The notes under the pieces are model-generated. The model saw only the letters and a program-made list of their open reading frames with translations. It searched no databases and was not told the origin of the DNA. Below are positions 29,501 to 35,806 of a stretch of 64,000 nt of DNA, in pieces. A program made the position numbers and the translations under genes. Origin of the DNA: an uncultured Verrucomicrobia subdivision 3 bacterium (GTDB lineage: Bacteria > Verrucomicrobiota > Verrucomicrobiia > Limisphaerales > UBA11358). Each line of letters opens with the position of its first letter. Within the stretch, counting starts at the first letter, position 1. Location of the stretch: NCBI GenBank assembly GCA_903850425.1, contig CAINLR010000017.1, forward strand, positions 62,001 through 126,000. Direction: 5' to 3'.

Positions 29501-31551
29501 CCAGGGCGTGGGGATTCCAAGCCGTCAGTAACCCGCCAGTCAATGTTACCAATGCCATCGCCATCGCGACGGGTGGCTATCAAAATTACTATGGACATTA
29601 TTTTGCGCTGGGCGCGGATGGAAAACTGACCTCGTGGGCGAACTATACCACTCGCTATGACGAAACCAATGTCGCGGCCTTGAGCAATTCCTTTGTCACC
29701 GCCATTGCGGCCAGTTCGCAGCACAGTCTGGCGCTCAAGTCGGACGGGACGGTTTATGTTTGGGGCTACGGTCTATCGGGGCAGACCAATCCGCCATCTG
29801 GTTTGAACAATGTCACCGCCATCGCTTGCGGCGGTTTTCACGATCTTGCTTTGAAGGCGGATGGCACGATCGCGGGCTGGGGCGCGACACTGCAATACAA
29901 TTACGGCCAGGCCACCAACAATGCCGCCGCCACCAATGTCGTTGCGATCGCCGCTGGCAATCAACACAGCCTGGTTTTGCGCGCCGACGGCAGCGTGGTC
30001 GCCTGGGGCTATGGTTCGGATGGCTCAACAACCATCCCACCCGCCGCCACCAACGTCATCGCTATTGCCGCCGGTTCCGGCTTCAGCGCGGCGCTGCGGG
30101 CGAATGGCACGGTCGTGCAATGGGGCACCGGCATCGCGCAGTATCCAACTCCGGTGGCATTGAGCAACGTGGTGGCGATTGCAGGTTCATCCACCCATTG
30201 CGCGGCTTTGAAGAGCGACGGCTCGGTGGTCACCTGGGGCTATGAATACACCGGCTTGGCGTCGAACAATCTGCCGGCTGATCTGGCCAACGTCTCCGCC
30301 ATCACGAGTGGTGGCGACCATGACTTCGCCTTGCTCGGCACCCGCGCTCCGGCGTTCACCATCCAGCCGTGGAACCGGACGATTCCCCTTACGACGACCA
30401 GTGTGTGGTTCGTCGGCAAATGCGCCGGTGTCCAACCCATCCGTTATCAATGGCGGCTCAACGGCACGAATCTGCCCAGTGCCACCAATGACATCCTGAA
30501 TGTTTTTGCCGCGCGAACCGTCCAGGGCCAGCCCATTCCGCTGCCGTCGGGCGTTTACCAACTCGTGGTCAGCAACGCCTACGGCATCGCGGTCAGCAAA
30601 CCCGCCAAACTCAGCGTGGTCATCCCGCTGGCCGACGCGCTGGATACGCCGACGAACACCAAGGACGGCACTGCGCTCTACAACTGGATCACCACCGGTA
30701 ATGCGCCCTGGTTCGGCGAGACTAATGTCACCCACGATGGCGTGGACGCCGCGCGCAGCGGCGGCATCGGCGCGTTGCAGGAAACGATTTTGCAAACGAC
30801 CGTCGGCACGAATTGGTCGGGTCGCTACACGTTCTGGTGGAAAGTTTCCTCAGAGCAGTTCTTCGACACGCTGGAATTCCGCGTGAACGGCGTTGTGCAG
30901 ACGAGTATTTCTGGCGAAGTGGACTGGCAGCAGGTGAGTGTTCCCGTCGCCGCCGGCACGAACCTATTGCAATGGCGCTATTCCAAAGACGCCTCCTACG
31001 ACGTCGGCCAGGACGCCGGCTGGGTGGATCAATTTGTGTATGTGCCCGACGCGCCCTTCATTCTGGTTCACCCCCAGCCCGCGATTCAGACCGTGAATCT
31101 GGGCGCGACGGTGTCCTGGTCCGTTTCGGCCACGGGCGCACCGCTGTTGCGCTACGTGTGGCGGCAGAACGGAACTATCGTCGGTGGCAACAGTTCCACG
31201 CTGACCCTGAACAATGTCAGCCGGGCACAAAATGGAACCTACTCGGTGACGGTCACCAATGCCGGCGGCAGCACCGTCAGCAGCGACGCGGTTTTGAAAG
31301 TGCTCGTGCCGCAAGTCCTGGGCACGCCGAAATTGCTGCCGGACGGAACCTTCCAACTGCTGTCCACCGATCCGAACGGCGGCTTGCTCTCCCCCGCCGA
31401 CCTGGCCAACTTTGAAGCTCAGGCCAGCACGAACTTGTTCAATTGGGTGACGCTGCCCAGTGCCTTGAGCCTGACGAATGGCGCGTTATTGTTGCAGGAT
31501 TCGGGACCGACCAATTATCCGGCGCGCTATTATCGCATCCTCGAACACTGA
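23551..31551 (+). CDS. Giant secreted mosaic protein: LamG, IPT, FG-GAP, Ig-like and RCC1-like modules
   Basis: 2666 residues with a signal peptide (~1-23). Modules in order, approximate: LamG (28-245); IPT/TIG (260-335); seven FG-GAP/VCBS units (350-725) each with D-x-D-G-D-G-(K/R)-P-(D/E)-L, a Ca-binding type; a second LamG (735-955); two Ig-like (965-1140); a pre-peptidase C-terminal-like domain (1140-1265); three Ig-like (1270-1530); an RCC1-like propeller (1530-1800) with (A/V)-L-(R/K)-x-D-G-x-V-x-x-W-G units; Ig-like (1805-1980); a second RCC1-like propeller (1985-2265); Ig-like (2265-2350); a jelly-roll-like domain (~2352-2500); Ig-like (2500-2585); and a C-terminal domain ending Y-Y-R-I-L. 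No enzyme domain is visible. Likely an adhesin or polysaccharide-binding scaffold outside the cell. It is monocistronic as far as can be seen. Confidence 0.9.
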   Translation: MKRIPASTVASLILFLTLTATRANPVPAPAGLVGWWKGDGNTLDTVATNNGVNQNAGYTAGVVGQAFAFDPENLPYGTYSGIQIADQPAYVLTNSLTIEGWIRPRGDGYNIFFRGDHRGGLDPYFLGMSSASNISLWITDESGNSATVGAPISYNIWTYVAATWDGSASAMKIYTNGVQAAQTTTSIRPFGALQPDQSPGIGIGNVNDGGNNFPFVGDVDELSLYNRALTATEIQGIFNAGSSGKFLTNNVTGISTSIPAITQVSPTSGVIGTLVTLTGTNFSPSTASNVVYFGAVRASVLTASPTCLTVSVPPGATYGPVTVTTGGLVAYSSQQFEPTFVGNGAAVNAATFAPGTNMNVPAAITTVIADLDGDGKPDLVTANVYANAISIYQNVGINGVLTPASFAAPVVFAVGSGSDDPVGVAVADVDGDGKLDLVVPDRNNNQLAIFRNISTGGMLTTNSFAAPIFLAVAGDPRWVVVRDLDGDGRPELITANASGTLSILRNIGTAGSLTTNSFAPHLDLILAGSSQNLAVGDLDGDGKPDLAVADSSGFISLFRNQCTPGNISASTFDARVDLPAQSGSLNVVIGDLDGDGRPELITTAYLPQTLSVYRNLATPGSLTTNSFAASVDYPLAGRGHTIALGDLNGDGKPDITEVTELDSVMSLFQNIGSGSFTNSSLAARVDYAAGWNAWGVAVGDLDGDGRPDAVFGNDYDNTLTLYKNVTPFGATNTCTPAPAGLVGWWRAESNANDSVGGNNGTLSASGAVYAPGLVGQGFQFDGTNGYVAIPDADALKPTSVTCEAWVWLDPALPAGRGGEQIVFKKNTWSAWFEGYSLLKLTKDNGDGTVSDCFQFTVSRNGNQVSIISQTIAQRGVWYHVAATYDGNQSVLYVNGVAEATATPGFPLDYDTTPIYIGTSGTWPPYLSMFGGIIDEASIYNRALANNEIAAIYNAGSAGKCQQLLAPVIITQPTNQSVLAGTTVSLSAVANGSQPLSYQWLFNGTNLNGATSPALTLTNVQAGQAGTYVLLVTNSFGSVASSNAVLTVVMPPTPPTIVYQTPSQVVLLGNPATFSVNVSGSSPLSYSWERDGAWIENATNSSYTLSSAQLMDSGSKFSCLVTNLYGQASSTNATLKVIDTIANDLCSGAIVITNASYTNVQSTLKASSFGDPVPDCVPNFGNGVWYQFTAPAGGLLTVDTFGSDFDTGLAIYTGSCDSLTEVACNDDAGGMTSLITIPTTTGVTYSFLIGGYSAHSGNLVFHLNHLTPPVFVVQPTNQSVVVSSNASFPTLVTGAQPISFQWYFNNTLLLDGGRFSGCTNATLNLASIVREDAGSYQVVASNYLGVTTSSVAVLTPIILPPVIEQQPGNVRVPAGSNATFSVTVAGTPPFNFQWFAGGTPLVDDGRIVGATTASLSISNLTAADNGNYVVVVSNESGSDTSYPASLVVQVPPSMTLPPIGRSVPPGLPTTFNATASGSPSPSYQWQLNGTNIPGATTSSYTIAAVGTDQLGSYRLVASNEVGLATSIGAQLTFGPVAAWGRNASNECLPPPGLSNVVGLAGTTGASFAVRTDGTVAAWGSGNATNLPASASNVVALVASGSTGSFGNYALRADGRVVSWNGTSAPNLSNIVAIAVGNNFGYALRAEGTLTNWGNVPLPGFAPGLNQITAVACGYNNHAVALRRDGTVVVSGNGAVTNVPASVTNVLAVAAGYSYAMALRADGKVIAWGSGTITNLPASLTNIVAISGGGYNSDNFALAIRADGKVVTWGANTYGESTPPAALSNLVSIAGTATPYHDLALVNDGSPVIIHAPVGLTAYTGRDVALRGDAVGAQPLSYQWLLNGVNIPDATNASLVLPNLQFASEGNYQLFVSNSISTALSLSAPLTVISNNSLTLLSQITASATNVYQAGKVTFGGATVLGSGPLRYQWFYSTTNRNYSVVPTATNESLSLDPALAVQSGFYYLAVSNQSFGLTSAPVNVRVQFARAWGFQAVSNPPVNVTNAIAIATGGYQNYYGHYFALGADGKLTSWANYTTRYDETNVAALSNSFVTAIAASSQHSLALKSDGTVYVWGYGLSGQTNPPSGLNNVTAIACGGFHDLALKADGTIAGWGATLQYNYGQATNNAAATNVVAIAAGNQHSLVLRADGSVVAWGYGSDGSTTIPPAATNVIAIAAGSGFSAALRANGTVVQWGTGIAQYPTPVALSNVVAIAGSSTHCAALKSDGSVVTWGYEYTGLASNNLPADLANVSAITSGGDHDFALLGTRAPAFTIQPWNRTIPLTTTSVWFVGKCAGVQPIRYQWRLNGTNLPSATNDILNVFAARTVQGQPIPLPSGVYQLVVSNAYGIAVSKPAKLSVVIPLADALDTPTNTKDGTALYNWITTGNAPWFGETNVTHDGVDAARSGGIGALQETILQTTVGTNWSGRYTFWWKVSSEQFFDTLEFRVNGVVQTSISGEVDWQQVSVPVAAGTNLLQWRYSKDASYDVGQDAGWVDQFVYVPDAPFILVHPQPAIQTVNLGATVSWSVSATGAPLLRYVWRQNGTIVGGNSSTLTLNNVSRAQNGTYSVTVTNAGGSTVSSDAVLKVLVPQVLGTPKLLPDGTFQLLSTDPNGGLLSPADLANFEAQASTNLFNWVTLPSALSLTNGALLLQDSGPTNYPARYYRILEH

Positions 31552-31728
31552 GGCCCCGACGACCACTCGTTGACGGTGAACTGGCTTTGGCTCTGGTTTA
31601 AAACGGCGGGCTCATTTTTGGTTAGCTCGCCAATGAGAAGTTTGGTAACTTAAGAGCATTAGCAAACGTCCGGCTAGACAATCGAGGCTGGCAACGAGAC
31701 TATGCACACACAACAACCACATAATCAT

Positions 31729-32277
31729 ATGAACAAAATCAAATCCCTCCTCTTGATCGCAGCGGTCATCGCCAGTGCCACGCCGTTGCTGGCGCAACAA
31801 AAACGGGTCAGCCCGCACGAAACCATCAGCGCGGTGATTGACGGCAGCCGGGTGACGGTCGTTTATGGTCGCCCATATTCCAAAGACCCCAAGAGCGGCG
31901 AGGTCCGCAAAATCTGGGGCGGTCTGGTGCCTTACGGCAAAGTCTGGCGCACGGGCGCGGATGAAGCCACCACGCTCACCACGCAGAAGCCCATCGTGAT
32001 TGGCGAGACCACGATCCCAGCCGGCGCTTACACGCTGTTCACCTTGCCGCAGGAAGACGGCTCGGCCAAGTTGATCTTCAACAAACAGCTCGGCCAATGG
32101 GGCACCCAATATGACGAGAAGCAGGATCTCGTGCGGATTGATTTGAAGAAAGAAGCGCTGGAAAAGCCGGCAGACCAACTGGTGCTGGCCGTTTCCAAAA
32201 ATCCGGCGGGCGGCGGCGTTTTGAAAATTTCATGGGAGAGCACCCAGTATTCAGCAGCGTTTACGGTGCAGAAATAA
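31729..32277 (+). CDS. DUF2911 family exported protein, copy 1
   Basis: 182 residues from the ATG at 31729, which opens directly onto a signal peptide (M-N-K-I-K-S-L-L-L); an ATG at 31702 would add nine His/Gln-rich residues. The DUF2911 core has V-x-Y-G-R-P, I-W-G-G-L-V-P-Y-G-K-V-W-R-T-G-A, P-A-G-A-Y-T-L-F-T-L-P, and the late N-K-Q-L-G-Q-W-G-T-Q-Y-D-E-K. The family is periplasmic and of unknown function. The next gene encodes a paralogue 18 bp downstream, so this is a tandem pair. Confidence 0.88.
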   Translation: MNKIKSLLLIAAVIASATPLLAQQKRVSPHETISAVIDGSRVTVVYGRPYSKDPKSGEVRKIWGGLVPYGKVWRTGADEATTLTTQKPIVIGETTIPAGAYTLFTLPQEDGSAKLIFNKQLGQWGTQYDEKQDLVRIDLKKEALEKPADQLVLAVSKNPAGGGVLKISWESTQYSAAFTVQK

Positions 32278-32295
32278 TTTCACCCCTTTCACTGC

Positions 32296-33138
32296 ATGAA
32301 CTCCAAAACATTCCGCTGGATTTCCACTTGCGCCTGTGGACTGATGCTGGCCACCAGCGCGCTGGCGGTTGACTTCCCAGCCGCAAGTCCTGCCTGCACG
32401 TTGAAACAGCGCGTCGGCCTGACGGACGTCGAGATCGTTTACTCGCGTCCCAGCATGAAGGACCGCCAGATTTTCGGCAACGTTGTCCCGTTTGGAGCGG
32501 TCTGGCGCACGGGCGCGAACGCCGCGACCAAGATCACCTTTAGCACGCCGGTGAAACTGAATGGCACGGACATCGCCGCCGGTGCTTACGCGCTCTACAC
32601 GATTCCCGGCGAAAATGAATGGACCATTATCCTCAACAAGGGCGTGGGGAAATCCGGCACCCAATACGACGAAAAGGAGGATGTCATTCGCTTTAAGACG
32701 ACGGCCATCAACTGGGATACGGCCATCGAGACGTTTACCATCGAGTTCAATCAGATTCGCGATGAGTCGGCGGTCATCAATCTGGTGTGGGAAAAAACTG
32801 TCGTCCCGATCAAGGTGGACCTGGATGTCACCGCCAAGCTGCTGCCGCAAATTGACGCGGCGATGGCGGCGGAGGGTGGCAACAAACCCTACTTTCAAGC
32901 GGCCGCGTTTTACTATGACCACGGCCAGGATTTGTCCAAGGCCAAGGAATGGGTCGAGGCAGCCGTCAAGCAACGCGAGGCGTATTACATCGTGCACCTA
33001 AAGGCAAAAATCCTCGCCAAACTTGGCGATAAGGAAGGGGCCATCGCCGCCGCCAACCGCTCCATGGTGCTGGCGAAGGAGAGCAGGGACAGCGCCTACG
33101 TCAAGTTGAACGAGGACCTGATCTCCAGCCTCAAGTGA
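32296..33138 (+). CDS. DUF2911 family exported protein, copy 2, with TPR-like tail
   Basis: 280 residues with a signal peptide (~1-24, ending A-L-A). The DUF2911 core (~25-190) repeats the landmarks of the upstream copy: Y-S-R-P-S, V-P-F-G-A-V-W-R-T-G-A-N, A-A-G-A-Y-A-L-Y-T-I-P and G-T-Q-Y-D-E-K. Unlike copy 1 it carries a helical C-terminal extension (~190-280) with Ala-rich TPR-like pairs. The stop codon overlaps the GTG start of the PIG-L gene (GTGA), so translation is probably coupled. First member of the four-gene overlapping chain. Confidence 0.88.
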   Translation: MNSKTFRWISTCACGLMLATSALAVDFPAASPACTLKQRVGLTDVEIVYSRPSMKDRQIFGNVVPFGAVWRTGANAATKITFSTPVKLNGTDIAAGAYALYTIPGENEWTIILNKGVGKSGTQYDEKEDVIRFKTTAINWDTAIETFTIEFNQIRDESAVINLVWEKTVVPIKVDLDVTAKLLPQIDAAMAAEGGNKPYFQAAAFYYDHGQDLSKAKEWVEAAVKQREAYYIVHLKAKILAKLGDKEGAIAAANRSMVLAKESRDSAYVKLNEDLISSLK

Positions 33139-35660
33139 ACATTCGGGCTGTTTCCGTTTCATTAGCACCGGGCTTCAGCCCGGTGAAACTGACCGCAAAC
33201 ATCAGAAACCGTTTCCACGGTTTTCTGGTGGCGCTGGTGCTTGCGGGCGCGGTCGCCCACGCCGAGCCACCAACCAACTCCGCGTCGGAAATGCTTCAGG
33301 AATTAAATGGTTTTCGCGAGTTGGGCAGCGTCCTTTATGTCGCCGCCCATCCCGACGATGAGAACACTCAGCTCATTACTTACCTCGCGCGCGGTCGCCA
33401 TTATCGCACCGCCTATCTTTCGCTCACGCGCGGCGACGGCGGGCAGAACGTGCTCGGCCCGGAATTCGGCGAACAGTTGGGCGTCATTCGCACGCAGGAA
33501 CTGCTGGCGGCGCGGCGGCTCGATGGCGGCCGACAATTTTTCACGCGCGCGATGGACTTCGGCTTTTCCAAGGACTATCTCGAAACTCTCAACATCTGGA
33601 ACAAGGACGAAGTTGTGTCGGATATCGTCCGCGTGATCCGCACGTTTCGGCCTGACGTGGTCATCACGCGCTTTTCACCCCAACCCAGCGGCACGCATGG
33701 CCATCACACGGCTTCCGCCGTGTTGGCGTTGGAGGCCTTCAAACTTGCCGGCGATGCCAAAGCCTTTCCCGAACAGCAATTGCCGACTTGGCAACCGAAA
33801 CGCATTTTGATGAACAGCCGTGGCGGCGAGAACGCGCTGCAAATCGAAGCCAACGGCACCGATCCGGTCCTCAACGAACCGTTCGGCGCCATCGCTGGGC
33901 GCAGCCGCTCGATGCACAAATCGCAAGGCTTCGGCAATTTCGGCGGCGGTCGTGGCGGCGCGCGGGCGGAATCGTTTCAACTGCTCGCTGGCGACCCGGC
34001 GACCAAGGACATTCTCGACGGCGTGGACACGACATGGAACCGCGTGCCGGGCGGCGTGGAAATTGGAAAACTCGCCGATGAAATTATTTCCCAGTTCAAT
34101 CCGCAAGACCCGTCGGCAATTGTTCCAGCGTTGTTGAAATTGAAAAGCAATTTGGCGGCGCTGAGGTCAACGGATTCCATCCTCATTGAGAAGGCGTCGC
34201 AACTGGATCGCATTCTGCAAAGTTGCGTTGGACTTTCAGTCCTGACCACCATCGCGAATTCCGAAGTGGTTCCTGGTGAAGAATTGAAATTGCACAGCAC
34301 TGCGATCGTGCGTGCGACCATTCCCGTGCGCTGGATCGGAACGCGCCATACAGCCCTCAAAGAAGAATTTACTTCGACCGCCGCGCTGAATTTGATCTCC
34401 GATCAACCTGCGAGTCGCGACGAAACCGTGCGGTTGCCGGCCACCACGCCGTTGAGCCAGCCTTACTGGCTGCGGCAAGAAAGCACGGCGGGCATGTTCC
34501 GCGTGGCCGACACGGCGCTGATTGGCCAGCCGGAAAATCCACCCGCATTTCCCCTTGAACAAGTTTTTGAAATCGGCGGCCAAACGCTGGTGATTCCCGA
34601 CGAACCCGTGCAAGCCGACACGGCCACGGCGAAAATTGAATCACGCCGCCGGCTCGAAGTGGTTCCGCCGGTGACGCTCCGCTTCGCCTCCGCAGTCAAT
34701 GTGTTTGCCCCGAACACCACGCGGAAGATCGAAGTTGAAATCACCGCCGCGCGCGCCAACTCTGCTGGCACGCTCACGCTAAATGCGCCCGCCGATTGGA
34801 AGATCACGCCCGCCACCAAATCCTTTGAGTTGGCTGGAGTCGGCGAAAAGAAGCAGTTTATCTTTACCGTTTCCGCGCCCGCAAAAACCAGCACGGCATC
34901 CATCAATGCCTCGGCGAAGATTGGCGACGCCACCTTTGGCACCCAGCGCATTGAGATTGCCTACAAACACATTCCCTTCCAATTGCTTCAACCTCCGGCG
35001 CGGATCAAATTGGTCAGCTTTAATCTGGCGATCCGTGGCAAGAACGTCGGCTATCTACCTGGTGCCGGCGACAGCGTGGCGGAGGCGATTTCGCAAATGG
35101 GCTACGAAGTCACGACGCTCACTGGCGCGGATCTCACGACGAACCGACTGATGGACTTTGACGCCTTGGTCATCGGCGTTCGCGCGTTCAATGTGCGCAC
35201 AGATCTCACGGCTCATTTGCCCGCGCTGTTGGCCTTTGTTGAAGCAGGCGGTAATCTCATCGAACAATACAACCGGCCCGGAAACGATTCTAAAACCGAT
35301 CAGTTTGGTCCTTACAACCTGCGCTTGTCGGGCGACCGGGTGACGGATGAAACAGCGACGATGACTTTTCTCGCGCCGGATCATCCGGTGTTGAACATGC
35401 CAAACAAGATCACGAGTGCGGATTTTGACGGCTGGGTGCAGGAGCGCGGCATCTATTTTCCCAATCAGTGGGATGATCACTTCACGCCCATTCTGGCGTG
35501 CAACGATCCGGGCGAAGCGCCGCTGAAAGGCAGTCTGCTCGTTGCCAAGTATGGCAAAGGCTATTTCGTTTATACCGGCCTGGTCTTTTTCCGGGAACTT
35601 CCCGCCGGCGTCCCGGGCGCTTATCGCTTGTTTGCGAATTTAATTTCCATCGGCAAATGA
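33135..35660 (+). CDS. Secreted PIG-L (LmbE-like) deacetylase fused to a GATase1/ThuA-like domain
   Basis: 841 residues from the GTG at 33135. A signal-like hydrophobic segment lies at ~28-43. The PIG-L domain (~60-300) has the zinc motif A-H-P-D-D-E (His72, Asp74, Asp75) and the later H-G-H-H (~190). The middle (~400-600) is beta-rich and NEW3-like. The C-terminal part (~610-841) resembles class I glutamine amidotransferase/ThuA-like domains (D-A-L-V-I-G-V-R-A-F-N; G-G-N-L-I-E-Q-Y-N), without a clear catalytic Cys. It probably removes N-acetyl groups from an extracellular or periplasmic amino sugar compound. The codons for residues ~8-29 coincide with a dispersed repeat, so the annotated start is uncertain. 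It is coupled to both neighbours by 4-nt overlaps. Confidence 0.85.
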   Translation: MNIRAVSVSLAPGFSPVKLTANIRNRFHGFLVALVLAGAVAHAEPPTNSASEMLQELNGFRELGSVLYVAAHPDDENTQLITYLARGRHYRTAYLSLTRGDGGQNVLGPEFGEQLGVIRTQELLAARRLDGGRQFFTRAMDFGFSKDYLETLNIWNKDEVVSDIVRVIRTFRPDVVITRFSPQPSGTHGHHTASAVLALEAFKLAGDAKAFPEQQLPTWQPKRILMNSRGGENALQIEANGTDPVLNEPFGAIAGRSRSMHKSQGFGNFGGGRGGARAESFQLLAGDPATKDILDGVDTTWNRVPGGVEIGKLADEIISQFNPQDPSAIVPALLKLKSNLAALRSTDSILIEKASQLDRILQSCVGLSVLTTIANSEVVPGEELKLHSTAIVRATIPVRWIGTRHTALKEEFTSTAALNLISDQPASRDETVRLPATTPLSQPYWLRQESTAGMFRVADTALIGQPENPPAFPLEQVFEIGGQTLVIPDEPVQADTATAKIESRRRLEVVPPVTLRFASAVNVFAPNTTRKIEVEITAARANSAGTLTLNAPADWKITPATKSFELAGVGEKKQFIFTVSAPAKTSTASINASAKIGDATFGTQRIEIAYKHIPFQLLQPPARIKLVSFNLAIRGKNVGYLPGAGDSVAEAISQMGYEVTTLTGADLTTNRLMDFDALVIGVRAFNVRTDLTAHLPALLAFVEAGGNLIEQYNRPGNDSKTDQFGPYNLRLSGDRVTDETATMTFLAPDHPVLNMPNKITSADFDGWVQERGIYFPNQWDDHFTPILACNDPGEAPLKGSLLVAKYGKGYFVYTGLVFFRELPAGVPGAYRLFANLISIGK
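33157..33220. repeat. Dispersed repeat copy inside the 5' end of the PIG-L gene
   Basis: The 29 bases at 33157-33185 (TTTCATTAGCACCGG, then CTTCAGCCCGGTG after one base) match the right end of the element at 50171-50199 (other strand) at 27 of 29 positions. Further similarity follows around 33206-33220 (AACCGTTTCCACGG against AGCCGTTTCAACGC). The core forms a CACCGGGC / GCCCGGTG hairpin. Confidence 0.75.
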
Positions 35661-35806
35661 ACTCGTTGCCGCCCGATCCGGTCACCGATGATAAAAGTCC
35701 CGGCGTGCCAGGCTTTCGCACCTGGCGCGGAGTTTATGTTTTTGTCTTCGCCGTTTTCGTTTTGGTGGTGGCCGTGCTCGCTGTTTTTTCGCGCTGGTTC
35801 GCATGA
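35657..35806 (+). CDS. 49-residue single-pass membrane peptide, candidate symporter accessory subunit
   Basis: The ATG overlaps the PIG-L stop (ATGA at 35657-35660) and its own TGA overlaps the ATG of the symporter gene (ATGA at 35803-35806), so it is held in place by two 4-nt overlaps. The product has a polar, Pro-rich cytoplasmic half (~1-24, ending R-T-W-R-G) and one strong hydrophobic helix (~25-46), then R-W-F-A. I do not recognise a family. Some SSS symporters are encoded with a small membrane partner just upstream (for example DUF485/YjcH with ActP, or YhdT with PanF). Those are longer and have two helices, so this would be a different type. Confidence 0.7.
   Translation: MNSLPPDPVTDDKSPGVPGFRTWRGVYVFVFAVFVLVVAVLAVFSRWFA

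Noticed and set aside
28140-30330. Possible DNA tandem repeat or CRISPR-like array suggested by periodic sequence
   Set aside because: The periodicity is at protein level (RCC1-like units) with varied codons; there are no identical spaced DNA repeats.
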